Notes: generated by a model not told the origin, from the letters alone. Shown: positions 36,779 to 45,791, counted from the first letter of the stretch. The stretch: 64,000 nucleotides of DNA from Salinigranum salinum (GCF_009176545.1 NZ_VTOJ01000001.1:1674001-1738000), one strand, 5' to 3'. A program made the numbers and translations.

Positions 36779-37792
36779 TTAGATTTGATCGAGATACCTC
36801 CGTCGCTGTTCCATCTTCTCACGTTCCGTCCGGCGATCGTAGTGTTCGTCTAAGACCGCCGTGGAGACGTTTGCTCTCGCACTCACTACTGGTTCGGGTA
36901 CGTCCGAATTCAACCAGTGTGTGATTGCACCTCGACGAACGGCGTGCGGTGACACTGACGACGGGCAGGCGAACGACTGACTGCGATCAACCGCTGCTTC
37001 ACACGCGGAGAGGCCACGTTCGTGTGGACATTCGCCAGTGGACTCACACGGTCGTGTCACCGAGTACACGTAGCTCTGAATCGTGGTGAGATGTGCTCGA
37101 CCTTTTGCAGTTGAAACGAGTGGGTCACGACCGTACTCATCGACTGAATCTGGTCGTCGGTCAGCTACCCATGCGTCCAATACAGAACACGTCTCTGCTG
37201 AGAGCGCGATGAATCGCTCCCCGTTGAATTTGTTCTTAATCGGTGTCCCCATCTCCGGACGGTGTCGCACGTCCAGTGCCATCTCCTGCGAATCGTAGTC
37301 GTCTATATCAAGCGCGTGGATAGCTCCCCTTCTGAGGAGTGCGTGCCATATGAGGAGAAAGCAGACGTGACGTTCGGAAGCATACTCGTAGGTAGAGAGA
37401 TACTCAAGAATACCGTCAGCGACCTCCGAGTCCAACATCACGTCTCGAGAGTTCTCACCGTCAGACAGACTCGGTGAGACGACTTTGGACCAGAGATCAG
37501 TCGGAACCGCATCGATGGTTCCACACCAGCGGATGAACACGCGAAGCGTATCCATCTGTGATTTCTCTGAGGGCGGCGCGAGGCCGCCATCTGCCCGGCG
37601 CCACAGTCGGTAGCGGTGCAGTTTCCGTCCGGTCAGCTCGTTCAGGTTGTCTATATCCTGTTCGCCACACCAGCGAATGAAGTGGCCGAGTCGTGAGGAG
37701 TGCGCATACTGGGTCGCTTTCGCTAACTCGCTTTTGCGATCTTCGAGATACAGTTCGACGGCTGTGTCTGGGTCGAGTGGTTCGGGTGCCAT
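36779..37792 (-). CDS. Tyrosine recombinase / integrase
   Basis: 337 aa from the ATG at 37792. The N-terminal SAM-like domain (about 1-105) includes KATQYAHSSRLGHFIRWC. The catalytic residues are Arg154/155 in ALLRRGAIHALD, His283-x2-Arg286 in SPHAVRRGAI, and His317-Tyr318 in LDEHYDRR, Tyr318 being the nucleophile. A Cys-containing insertion (CESTGECPHERGLSACEAA) precedes the H-x-x-R motif, as in many haloarchaeal integrases. It lies at the right end of the element and reads toward the tRNA. It presumably inserted this element. Confidence 0.93.
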   Translation of the reverse strand: MAPEPLDPDTAVELYLEDRKSELAKATQYAHSSRLGHFIRWCGEQDIDNLNELTGRKLHRYRLWRRADGGLAPPSEKSQMDTLRVFIRWCGTIDAVPTDLWSKVVSPSLSDGENSRDVMLDSEVADGILEYLSTYEYASERHVCFLLIWHALLRRGAIHALDIDDYDSQEMALDVRHRPEMGTPIKNKFNGERFIALSAETCSVLDAWVADRRPDSVDEYGRDPLVSTAKGRAHLTTIQSYVYSVTRPCESTGECPHERGLSACEAAVDRSQSFACPSSVSPHAVRRGAITHWLNSDVPEPVVSARANVSTAVLDEHYDRRTEREKMEQRRRYLDQI

Positions 37793-37889
37793 GGCTCTGT
37801 GTCGGTGCAAACCGGAGTCAGCCAGCGACCCTCATCTTCGATTGCTAATCGCCGGACAGCGAGGGATTAATTCAGGATCGTCGTAGTGC

Positions 37890-37916
37890 ATGACGAATTC
37901 TTGTCAGGTTCGTCAT
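37890..37916. repeat. Right spaced inverted site pair
   Basis: ATGACGAATTC, seven bases, then GTTCGTCAT: the same architecture as 31777-31803. The two overlap with the right palindrome copy. Confidence 0.7.
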
Positions 37917-37929
37917 TCTCCATGACGAT
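37909..37929. repeat. Right copy of the 21-bp palindrome
   Basis: Arms TTCGTCAT and ATGACGAT around TCTCC; 18 of 21 positions match the left palindrome at 31693-31713, in direct orientation. Confidence 0.7.
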
Positions 37930-38006
37930 TCGGCTTCAACAGACAGCGGCGGATTCCTCGTAAACGGAGTCCCCTGCTGGCCGGAGAGTGCTAACTACAC
38001 ACGACT

Positions 38007-38456
38007 CTACCGACCCACGAGGCCGACGAGGGGGGCGAACGCCGCCGCACCGATCGCGCCGACACAGAGCGCGAGTGCGAGCGCCGACAGCGGCGCGCCG
38101 GCGACGCCAAGCACGACACCGGGAACGGCGATGCCGGCGACGAGGACCGTGCCGAAGTAGACGACCCGGGCGACGCTGAGACGCGTGCTCGACCCGGGCC
38201 ACCCGCTCCCGACGGGCAGGCTGCCCCGCATGACCGCCGCGGCCACGACGATGAAGCCCGTCGCGGTGGCGATGGTGCGGGCGCTGAGCGTCGCGCTGTT
38301 GAACAGTACGACCGAGATCAGCACCGGGATTCCGAAGACGACGAGCTCCGCGGTGGCGTCGAACAGCCGTTCGAGCCAGGTGCCGATGGCGTCGTTCCCC
38401 TCGCGGAGGCGGAGCCGACGTTCTTCCGTTTCGGGATCGGTTCCGCGCGAGGCCAT
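38007..38456 (-). CDS. Small multi-pass membrane protein
   Basis: 149 aa from the ATG at 38456. After a charged N-terminus (SRGTDPETEERRLRLREG) there are about four hydrophobic segments: ELVVFGIPVLISVVLFN, ATGFIVVAAAVM, VVYFGTVLVAGIAVPGVVLGV and LALALCVGAIGAAAFAPLVGLVG. No family recognised. It is the first host-like gene to the right of the element and lies downstream of menD on the same strand, nearly 200 bp away. Confidence 0.8.
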   Translation of the reverse strand: MASRGTDPETEERRLRLREGNDAIGTWLERLFDATAELVVFGIPVLISVVLFNSATLSARTIATATGFIVVAAAVMRGSLPVGSGWPGSSTRLSVARVVYFGTVLVAGIAVPGVVLGVAGAPLSALALALCVGAIGAAAFAPLVGLVGR

Positions 38457-38652
38457 GCGCGGAGGCAGGGGAGCCACGCCGATAACGGTGTTGACCCGGA
38501 TCGGATCCATCCCCAAGAAGTACTTGGCCGTGGCGACCGAGTCTGTTGGGCGATGACGATAGTCCCTCACTCGTTCATCACGCGCAGACGCCTCCTCCGT
38601 GGTGTCGTGGTGTCGTCGTGTCGCTCGCCGCCGTCGCTGGCGGTCGGTCGAT

Positions 38653-40401
38653 CTACCGGAGGCGGTCGATCACGCGCGCTTTCAGCCGCTCGCGCACCCG
38701 GTGGCTCGCCTCGGCGTCCGTCTCGACCTCGATGACCTGTGTCCCCGCCGACGCGACCGAGGCGGCGTAGGCGTCGCGGAACGCTTCGGGGGCGACCCGC
38801 GTGAACGACAGATCGTACAGCGCTTCGGTCGCGGCGAAGTCCAGCCCGTGTGGGGTGACGAACTGCTCGGTGAACGGTGGCTCGAACTCCGAGATGGGGA
38901 GCATGTGGAAGATGCCGCCGCCGTCGTTGTTCACGACCACGACGGTGGCGTCCACGTCACACCGGCCCAGCGCGAGCAGGCCGTTCATGTCGTGGTAGTA
39001 CGCGAGGTCGCCCGTGACGAGCGTCAGCGGATCCGTCGTCGCGCTGGCGGCACCGAGGGCGGTGGAGACGATGCCGTCGATGCCCGACGCGCCACGGTTG
39101 CCGAGGACGGTGAGCGACGTCGTCGACGGCGCGCCGAACCGGTCGAGGTCGCGGACGGGCATCGAGTTCGAGACGAACACCGTCGACGGATCGGGCGTCT
39201 CCTCGACCACCGCGGCGAGCAGCCGGCCCTCGCAGAACGAGGAGGCGTCCGCGAACGCCTCGAAGTGGGCCGCGTCGGCGGCGAGCCACCGCTCGCGCCA
39301 CGCGTCGCTCCCCGACCCCCGGCCGAGGGTCTGCGCGACTCGCCACGCCAGTCGGGCGGGGTCGGCGACGACGAGGTCTGTCGCGGCGAACTCGGCCTCG
39401 CGCCAGCCGGCAGCGGGGTCGACGACGAACTGCCGCGCGTCGGTCCGGGCGAGGTACTTCCGCAGGGGCTTGGAGGTAGGCGACGCGCCGAGTCGAAGGA
39501 CCACGTCGGGGTCGGGCCACGCGTCCGTCAGTCGTGCGTCGAGGAAGCCGTCGTAGCCGCCGACGACGGGCGTGGTCCGGACGTGACCGCCGAACCGCAG
39601 GCCCGAGAGCGGGTCGGCGAGCACCGGGAACCCCGTCGCGTGGGCGAGCGCCGCGACCGACTCGCCGTCGATCCCCGCCGCGTCGGCGGGCCCGGCGACG
39701 ACCAGTCCTCGTTCGACGTCGAGTTCGCCGGCCAGCTTCCGGAGTTCCCCGTCGCCGAGTTCGGCGACGCCAGCGGTGGTCCGCACGTACGGCGCGTCGT
39801 CCGGGCGGCCCCGCGTGGCGCGGTCGGGGAGGTCGGCCGGGACGTCGCCGTCGACGGCTGTCGGTTCGAGCGGCTTGCGGAACGGGACGTTGAGGTGAAC
39901 GGGGCCAGCGGGGGCGGTTGTCGCCTTCGCCAGCGCCCTGGCAGCGGTGGTGCGGAGCGAGCGGAGTTTGCGTTCCTCGCCTTCGGGCTCGGCGACGTCG
40001 CGGTACCACCGGGTCGCGGAGCCGAACAGCTTCGCCTGATCGATCGTCTGGTTCGCCCCGGAGTCACGGAGTTCGGGCGGTCGGTCGGCCGTCAGGAGCA
40101 GGAGCGGGACCCGCGCCTGTGACGCCTCGATCACCGCAGGGTGGAAGTTGGCGGCCGCGGTGCCCGACGTGCAGACGAGCGGCGTCACCTCGCCCGTGCG
40201 GCGGGCGCGGCCGAGGGCGAAAAAGGCCGACGAGCGCTCGTCGAGGTGCGAGAAGACGTGGACGTCGTCGTGGCGGTCGAACGCGAGGGTGAGCGGCGTC
40301 GACCGACTGCCCGGCGTGATGCAGACGGCGGAGACGCCGCCTCTCGCCAGCTCGTCGACGAACGCCTCGGCCCAGAGCGTGTTCCGGTTCGGCGCGGTCA
40401 T
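38653..40401 (-). CDS. menD: SEPHCHC synthase MenD (menaquinone biosynthesis)
   Basis: 582 aa, full length. ThDP enzyme that joins 2-oxoglutarate and isochorismate. Visible blocks: VCITPGSRSTPLTLAFDRHD, HLDERSSAFFALGRAR with the ThDP-contact Glu, CTSGTAAANFHPAVIEA, and the C-terminal GDLAYYHDMNGLLAL with VVVNNDGGGIFHMLP. A GAGGTGGC ribosome site just upstream supports the ATG at 40401. It is separated from menF by a glycosyltransferase and the gene at 40647, so the usual menF-menD adjacency is broken. menB, menE and menA are not in the window. Confidence 0.96.
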   Translation of the reverse strand: MTAPNRNTLWAEAFVDELARGGVSAVCITPGSRSTPLTLAFDRHDDVHVFSHLDERSSAFFALGRARRTGEVTPLVCTSGTAAANFHPAVIEASQARVPLLLLTADRPPELRDSGANQTIDQAKLFGSATRWYRDVAEPEGEERKLRSLRTTAARALAKATTAPAGPVHLNVPFRKPLEPTAVDGDVPADLPDRATRGRPDDAPYVRTTAGVAELGDGELRKLAGELDVERGLVVAGPADAAGIDGESVAALAHATGFPVLADPLSGLRFGGHVRTTPVVGGYDGFLDARLTDAWPDPDVVLRLGASPTSKPLRKYLARTDARQFVVDPAAGWREAEFAATDLVVADPARLAWRVAQTLGRGSGSDAWRERWLAADAAHFEAFADASSFCEGRLLAAVVEETPDPSTVFVSNSMPVRDLDRFGAPSTTSLTVLGNRGASGIDGIVSTALGAASATTDPLTLVTGDLAYYHDMNGLLALGRCDVDATVVVVNNDGGGIFHMLPISEFEPPFTEQFVTPHGLDFAATEALYDLSFTRVAPEAFRDAYAASVASAGTQVIEVETDAEASHRVRERLKARVIDRLR

Positions 40402-40646
40402 TGCCACCTCTTGGGCCGACGACGCCAATACACCTGTGGGTTCGACCCCGGCGTCGTCTCTTCCGTAGGTTCGATCCCCTCGTGGACTCGATCCGAGCAT
40501 CGATCCTCTCACCCAGTCGACCCCGAACACTCTTTCCGGACAGAACGACGGCGGTAGGCGAATATACAATACATATTACGAATTTAGGTCCATTCTAGCC
40601 AACACTTTTCACACTGATCGGCGAGATTAGTAATGGATAATCGTCT

Positions 40647-41183
40647 ATGACCGGGAAGATCGAGAACGAGGCGAGGGCGGGTGGAGAAGTCGGGGACGTC
40701 ACCAGCGAACCGTCGACATCGACGTCGGCGGGGGTGACGATGACCCTCTGGACGCGGACGCCCGTGTGCGGGTCGCCGACGAGTGTCATCAACCGTCTCG
40801 GACGCCTCCGGGCGACCGGCGCTATCGAGGCGTTCGAGGTCAGGACGTGGCCCAACGAGATCGAACTCTCCGCGAAGACGGGGTCGGACCCGGTCGTCGA
40901 GACGTTCGAACGGTTCGAGGCGTGGGCCGCCGACCGTGGGCTGAGCGTCAGGCCCGGTTTCGACGTGCGGACGGTGTCACCGCTCGTCGGTCGGGAGCGC
41001 GAGCTGTTGACGCTCCCGATGATGTGTCTGGCCGTCCGGGTCGACGGCGAGACCGGCGCGGAGAACACGGACGCCGCCGGGAACGGAGCCGACGACCTCG
41101 TCGGCGTCTTCCCCTGCCGCGACGGCGAGCGGACGTGGACCATCGGCGACTACCTCGACGCGTACGAGATGGACGAGACGTGA
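40647..41183 (+). CDS. Haloarchaeal conserved protein, regulator-like
   Basis: 178 aa. A polar N-terminus is followed by a compact domain: TMTLWTRTPVCGSPTSVINRLGRL, IEAFEVRTWPNEI, TFERFEAWAADRGLSVRPGF and a C-terminal WTIGDYLDAYE. Haloarchaea contain many proteins of this layout near signal-transduction genes, with a helical part that could bind DNA, but I cannot name the family with confidence. It is divergent from menD, with an AT-rich 245-bp intergenic region (aatatacaatacatatta) that may serve both genes. Confidence 0.78.
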   Translation: MTGKIENEARAGGEVGDVTSEPSTSTSAGVTMTLWTRTPVCGSPTSVINRLGRLRATGAIEAFEVRTWPNEIELSAKTGSDPVVETFERFEAWAADRGLSVRPGFDVRTVSPLVGRERELLTLPMMCLAVRVDGETGAENTDAAGNGADDLVGVFPCRDGERTWTIGDYLDAYEMDET

Positions 41184-41348
41184 GACGCCCCCGCGGGGTG
41201 AGGACGCTCCCGCACGGAACGGCGATACGACGGGTGGACAGGGACGGCTCCGGCTTCGGTCGGGGACGGTCCTCGACTGCACGGCCCGGTGTCGTCACGA
41301 ACGGGCGTGGTCGGTCGGCTCTCTAGTGTATGTCGCGGCCGTCGCCAG

Positions 41349-42689
41349 CTACCGGACGGACGACAACACCCCACGGGCCCAGCGGAGCACCTGCGCGGGA
41401 CGCCAGACGAGTCGTTCGACGGCCGCCGTCACGAGGAGCGCCCGTCGGTCGGCGGCGTCGTACGCGCCGACTCCCGTTCGCGTCCCGAAGACGGCGACGG
41501 CGGCACCGAGCGGGCCGGCGACGATCACGCCGATCACGAACACCCAGAGCGTCGTCGCCGACACGGCACCGACGATCCACGCGAACGGGACGAGGACGTA
41601 CGCGACCCCCTCGACGAGGGGCCAGAGGATCTCGCCGAACAGGACGTACGGCAGGCCGACGGTACCCGCGCGTCCGTCAACCCGCCGCCCGACGAGATCC
41701 CGGTTGCGTGACAGCGTCTCCGCGGCGCCGCCAGCCCACCGGCGCCGCTGGCTCGTGAGCTCCGCCACCGTGGTGGGGACGGTCGTCCACGCGACGGCCG
41801 TGGGGACCTGGACGACCCGTGCGTCGCGACCGACGTCGCCACAGTAGCGTCGCAACTGGAGCGCCATCTCGAAGTCCTCCGTCCCGACGTCCGCGAACCC
41901 ACCCACGGCACGCAGGAGTTCGGTCCGGTACAGCGAGGACGCACCGGGTGGAACGACCATGCAGCCCGCGCTGGCCCGACCGAGCTGCCGACACGACGCC
42001 TGGAGCACCTCCAGCGCCTGAAACCGCTGAAACCACGACCGCGGTAGCCGCCACTCCGCGGAGTCGTCGCGGATCGTCGCGGCGTCGGTCACCTTCAGGA
42101 ACCCACCCGCCGCGACGACCGCATCGTCCGCGAACGGGGCCGCTAGTGCCGACAGGTACCCTGGTTCGACGACCGTGTCACCGTCGACGACGCCGAACAG
42201 CGGCGTCTCACAGCGGTCGAGTGCCGCGTTCAGCGCGGCGGGCTTCCCGCAATTGTCCTGTCTGCGGACCGTGAGCGGCTGGTCGGGGGCCTCGAACCAC
42301 TGTCCGTCTGCGTCCGGGCCGGTCGGAACCAGGCCGAACCGTTCCGCGACGGCCTCGAACGTCCCGTCGGTGGAGCCGTCGTCGACCACGACCACCGACA
42401 CCGGGTGTGACCCCGACAGGAGGGACGTCACCGTCCGTTCGACCGTCTCGACCTCGTTGTACGCCGAAACGGCGACGGTGACCGGCAGGTCCGTCGTCGC
42501 TGGCTGCGCGTTCAGCGACCGCTGTCGCTCTCGGACCCCGGCGACGGACGCCAGCAGGTGGACGACTGCCCAGACCGCGTAGTACGAGACGACGGTCAGG
42601 GTGACGAACCGAAGCACGACGATCGGAGCTGTGGCCACATTCACTGTCTCACGGTCGGCGACGGGGATTACACTGTCGCCCGGTTTCAC
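41349..42689 (-). CDS. Membrane glycosyltransferase family 2 (processive-type)
   Basis: 446 aa. One N-terminal membrane helix, a GT-A domain with DDGS (103-106), DGD (169-171), TED (270-272) and QRRRW (314-318), then two or more C-terminal helices. This is the motif set of BcsA/hyaluronan-synthase-like processive enzymes that polymerise and export a polysaccharide. The sugar is unknown. It is 24 bp downstream of menF on the same strand and may be co-transcribed, an unusual pairing with no obvious metabolic logic. GTG starts near residues 16-18 are alternatives. Confidence 0.9.
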   Translation of the reverse strand: MKPGDSVIPVADRETVNVATAPIVVLRFVTLTVVSYYAVWAVVHLLASVAGVRERQRSLNAQPATTDLPVTVAVSAYNEVETVERTVTSLLSGSHPVSVVVVDDGSTDGTFEAVAERFGLVPTGPDADGQWFEAPDQPLTVRRQDNCGKPAALNAALDRCETPLFGVVDGDTVVEPGYLSALAAPFADDAVVAAGGFLKVTDAATIRDDSAEWRLPRSWFQRFQALEVLQASCRQLGRASAGCMVVPPGASSLYRTELLRAVGGFADVGTEDFEMALQLRRYCGDVGRDARVVQVPTAVAWTTVPTTVAELTSQRRRWAGGAAETLSRNRDLVGRRVDGRAGTVGLPYVLFGEILWPLVEGVAYVLVPFAWIVGAVSATTLWVFVIGVIVAGPLGAAVAVFGTRTGVGAYDAADRRALLVTAAVERLVWRPAQVLRWARGVLSSVR

Positions 42690-42713
42690 CGTCGGAGGAC
42701 CCGTCCCCCGGCC

Positions 42714-44048
42714 TCACCCGTCGGCTTCGAGTTCGTCGAGGATGGGTCGGTATTTGAGCTGGACCTCGTCCCACTCGCGGTCGGGGTCGGAGTCGGCGAC
42801 GATGCCCACGCCCGCGAACAGCGTCACCGTCTCGGGAGTGGCCACGGCCGACCGGAGCGCCACGGCGAACGAGCCGTAGCCGGCGGCGTCGATCCAGCCG
42901 ACGGGGGCGGCGTACCACCCCCGGTCGAACGGCTCCGTCTCGCGGATCGTCGCCAGCGCCTCCTCGGGCGGGAGCCCGCCGACGGCGGGCGTCGGGTGGA
43001 GCGCCTCGACCAGATCGAGGACGTGGTAGTTCCGCCCGAGTTCGGCGGTGATCGGCGTCCAGAGGTGCTGGACGGTCGCCAGCCGGCGGACCTGACGCTC
43101 GCCCGTCGCGACCGACGCCGCGAACGGAGCGAGCTGCTCGCGGATCGTCTCGGCGACGAGGTCGTGTTCGTGGACGTTCTTCTCGGAGGCCATCAGCTCG
43201 CGGGCGAGCCACTCGTCTTCGGCGGGGGTCTCGCCCCGACCGGTCGTCCCGGCGAGCGCGCCCGTCTCGACGGTCCGCCCGCGCACGGAGACGAGTCGTT
43301 CGGGCGTCGCCCCGAAGAAGCTCGTCTCTCCCGTGGCGGGTTCGACGAGGAAACGGTGGCAGTCGGGGTACTTCTCGCCGAGTCGCACGAGCGTGTCCGA
43401 CAGCGACAGCGACGAGGCGAGACCGACCTCGAGCGCCTGCGCGAGCACCACCTTGCGGAGGTCGCCGGCCCGGATCCGGGAGACGGCCGCCTCAACCCCC
43501 TCGCGCCAGTCGTCGAGCGCGGTCGTCCGGGTCCGCGAGCGGATCCCCGGCCGCGGGCGCATCGGCGCGTCGGTCAGCGCGGTGAGTCGGTCGCGTTCGG
43601 TGTCGAGTCGCGATTCGACGGCCTCGACGGTGGCGTCGGGTCCCACGGCGTTGACCGTGAGCCACGTGCCGTTGTCGGCGTACGTCACCTGGACGCGGGG
43701 GAAGACGAAGCGGGCGTCGGGAAACGCACGCCAGGGGTCGCGTTCGGCACCCTCGTCGTGGAACGCGAACCCGCCGAACAGACGGGGGCGGGCCGCCTCG
43801 GTCCCGGCGTGGACGTCGCCGGTCTCGAACAGCGCCTCGGCCGCCTCGCGGATGCGGGTGAACCTGTTGGGTCCCTCGGCCGTGACGGTGGCCGCGGCGC
43901 CGCTCCCGACCACGGTGGCCTCGTTCGGTGCGCTCCAGACCGTCCGCGGTCGTGTCGCCGTCTCGAGGACGGCCCGGAACGGTGGCTCCCGAATCCGCAC
44001 CGTCCGACTGACGAGACCCTCGACCTCGCCAGTCTGTAGCGACTCCAT
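42714..44048 (-). CDS. menF: Isochorismate synthase MenF
   Basis: 444 aa, chorismate-utilising fold. It converts chorismate to isochorismate, the first committed step to menaquinone. Visible blocks: KVVLAQALEVGL, TPERLVSVRGRTVETGALAGT, the EKNVHEHDLVAETI metal/substrate region, HLWTPITAEL and HPTPAVGGLP with APVGWIDAAGYGSFAVAL. Together with menD it implies menaquinone-based respiration. The gene reads into the glycosyltransferase, 24 bp away. Confidence 0.95.
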   Translation of the reverse strand: MESLQTGEVEGLVSRTVRIREPPFRAVLETATRPRTVWSAPNEATVVGSGAAATVTAEGPNRFTRIREAAEALFETGDVHAGTEAARPRLFGGFAFHDEGAERDPWRAFPDARFVFPRVQVTYADNGTWLTVNAVGPDATVEAVESRLDTERDRLTALTDAPMRPRPGIRSRTRTTALDDWREGVEAAVSRIRAGDLRKVVLAQALEVGLASSLSLSDTLVRLGEKYPDCHRFLVEPATGETSFFGATPERLVSVRGRTVETGALAGTTGRGETPAEDEWLARELMASEKNVHEHDLVAETIREQLAPFAASVATGERQVRRLATVQHLWTPITAELGRNYHVLDLVEALHPTPAVGGLPPEEALATIRETEPFDRGWYAAPVGWIDAAGYGSFAVALRSAVATPETVTLFAGVGIVADSDPDREWDEVQLKYRPILDELEADG

Positions 44049-44263
44049 CGTTCGCTCCTCGGGACCACGTACTCTTGTACCTGACTATCGGTCGATTCCG
44101 TCCCCGACACACCGTCTCGCGTGGCGTTCCCCACCGTGTCGGTTCGCAGCGGTTCGTCGTCGAGCGCGTCACGGCAGCCCCGAGGGACGGAACACGTCAG
44201 CTCACGAGACGGGACGACCCCTGTCGGGAGTGGGACGAAACGGTGGCGGACCGGCCGCCGGAC

Positions 44264-44854
44264 TCAGGCGTAGCGCTCTTCGGCCCAGGGGTTCGCCGTG
44301 TTCGAGTAGCCACGCTTCTCCCAGTATCCCCGTTCGGGTTCGGTCAGGAACTCGACACCCGAAACCCACTTCGCGCCCTTGTACGCGTACTTGTGTGGCG
44401 TGACGACGCGGAGCGGACCACCGTGTTCCGGGGGGAGTGGCTCACCGTCGTACTCGGAGACGAACAGCACCTCCTCGCGCATGCAGTCGGTGAGCGGGAG
44501 GTTCGTCGTGTAGTCGTCCATCGCGTGGAACATGACGTGGACGGCGTCGTCGGTGACACCGGCGGCCTCGGCGACCGCGGGAAAGGTGACGCCCGTGAAC
44601 TCGCAGTCGAACTTGCTCCAGCCGGTGACGCAGTGGAAGTCCTGCCGCTGGGTCTCGCACGGGAGTTCCTGGAACGCCTCCCACGAGAGCGAGAGCGGGT
44701 CGTCGACGGCACCCCACACCTCGAACTGCCACTCGTCGCTGTCCCACCCCGGTGTTCCGGACTTTGAGAGGACGGGGAACCGACTCGTTTCGCGCTGACC
44801 CGGCGGGAGGCGTTCGTCGCCGTACGTCCGGTAGAGGTCGGTGACGTCTTTCAT
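44264..44854 (-). CDS. Sulfite-oxidase-like molybdopterin protein (YedY/MsrP family)
   Basis: 196 aa from the ATG at 44854. It has the molybdenum-ligand Cys75 in DFHCVTGWSKFD and the family pattern FTGVTFPAVAEAAGV, HGGPLRVVTPHKYAYKGAKWV and YWEKRGYSNTANPW. Compared with bacterial MsrP it lacks a Tat signal and the long N-terminal part, so this appears to be a cytoplasmic form. The electron partner is not visible; the physiological substrate is unknown. Monocistronic, divergent from the RHH gene. Confidence 0.9.
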   Translation of the reverse strand: MKDVTDLYRTYGDERLPPGQRETSRFPVLSKSGTPGWDSDEWQFEVWGAVDDPLSLSWEAFQELPCETQRQDFHCVTGWSKFDCEFTGVTFPAVAEAAGVTDDAVHVMFHAMDDYTTNLPLTDCMREEVLFVSEYDGEPLPPEHGGPLRVVTPHKYAYKGAKWVSGVEFLTEPERGYWEKRGYSNTANPWAEERYA

Positions 44855-45149
44855 ACCGGCGAGTGGGACGGGACACACCTATTCGTACCGACTCGGTGTG
44901 GACGGTGCCGTGTCGATCCTGGGATCGACTCGAGCCTGCGACGCCCCTCGTGTCCGATCCACGCCGTGTCCGGTCTCCGTCTTCTCCGGTCTTCGTCGTG
45001 TTCCAGACGGCTCGAGGGCGACGACGTGTTCCCGAGGGAGCGACGAACGGGCACGAACAGGTACCGAACGGCGGGTTTCGAGCCGTCACGGTGGACGGAC
45101 AACCCCCGCCAGAATTAAATAGGGCCCCTTCAAACCCCCGGACAGTCAG

Positions 45150-45359
45150 ATGCCCAAAGTAGAGATAACTGTCCCCGAACACCTGGAGATGCAGATCGCA
45201 CAGATGGTCGAACAGGGGGAGTTTGTCAACCGCGAGGAGGCCATCGAAGAGCTCCTCTCGACGGGGCTGCGGGCGTTCAAGACCAGCGGCCCCCTCGACG
45301 ACGACCAGGAGTTCCAGGACGACGGGATGATGGGTCACGAAGACGAGTACGTGTTCTGA
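45150..45359 (+). CDS. Ribbon-helix-helix (CopG-like) protein
   Basis: 69 aa. Residues 1-45 form a ribbon-helix-helix: KVEITVPEHLEMQIAQMVEQ then FVNREEAIEELLSTGLRAF. The acidic tail (DDDQEFQDDGMMGHEDE) is haloarchaeal. It is probably a dimeric DNA-binding regulator. A TATA-like aattaaatag about 34 bp upstream and no close neighbour suggest independent expression. Confidence 0.88.
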   Translation: MPKVEITVPEHLEMQIAQMVEQGEFVNREEAIEELLSTGLRAFKTSGPLDDDQEFQDDGMMGHEDEYVF

Positions 45360-45457
45360 CGACTCTCCGGGCCATCCCGTTCAGCAGTCCCGCGAGACCG
45401 CGAGGGGCGGCGAACGACTGAGAGCCCGCGTCCCCGTGTCAGTCACCTCCCAACAAC

Positions 45458-45467
45458 TCTTAAACGG
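45458..45467 (+). promoter_or_regulatory. TATA-like box for UPF0058 gene
   Basis: ctcttaaacg about 25 bp upstream of the ATG at 45488. Confidence 0.5.
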
Positions 45468-45487
45468 GACTCGCTCGTATCTCCGGT

Positions 45488-45766
45488 ATGCACAAAGACG
45501 AACTGCTGGAGCTGCACGAGCAGCTCGTGGTCATCAAGGACCACTTCAAGCGGCGCGAGGAGGTCCCCGAGGGCCTGTTCGACGAGTACGAGGGTCTCAG
45601 CGTCGATCCCTCACACGTCCACAAGTCGAAGAGCGAGCACAAACACGCCGTCTTCGTGCTCGGCAGCGCGCTCGCCTCCGCCATGAGCGACGACGAGTTC
45701 TCCAGCGCCGGCCGGGTCGGCAAGCGCATGGAAGAGCTCGCCGAGGACGCCGAGTCGAAGCTCTGA
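45488..45766 (+). CDS. UPF0058 family protein
   Basis: 92 aa, all helical and acidic, starting MHKDELLELHEQLVVIKDHF and ending with a coiled-coil-like KRMEELAEDAESKL. The VDPSHVHKSKSEHKHAVFVLG middle matches UPF0058, an archaeal family of unknown function. The gene is followed 25 bp later by the rhomboid protease, so co-transcription is likely. Confidence 0.92.
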   Translation: MHKDELLELHEQLVVIKDHFKRREEVPEGLFDEYEGLSVDPSHVHKSKSEHKHAVFVLGSALASAMSDDEFSSAGRVGKRMEELAEDAESKL

Positions 45767-45791
45767 GACGCCCGGCGTCCGTATCCAGTCG

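Larger units (their letters stand above)
31640..37930. mobile_element. Integrated element next to tRNA-Arg
   Basis: The borders are approximate. The left edge is the tRNA 3' end; the right edge is taken just beyond the last ATGACGAA-type site, before ordinary GC-rich genes resume at 38007. Contents: recombinase near the right end, a winged-helix regulator with partner, an Mrr-type nuclease, two EEP proteins (one broken) and an integrase remnant. The core (about 33.4-34.7 kb) is AT-rich compared with the host. I could not find a copy of the tRNA 3' end on the right side, so the exact attachment core is unresolved. Confidence 0.8.

Noticed and set aside
37930..38006. Right-hand copy of the tRNA-Arg 3' end as attR
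   Set aside because: I searched for CGGGTTCAAATCCCG-like sequence here and saw only weak partial similarity (agtcccctgctggccgg), not enough to call.
31640..38006. CRISPR array inside the element
   Set aside because: The repeated ATGACGAA/TTCGTCAT sites occur only at the two ends and are not regularly spaced by unique spacers.
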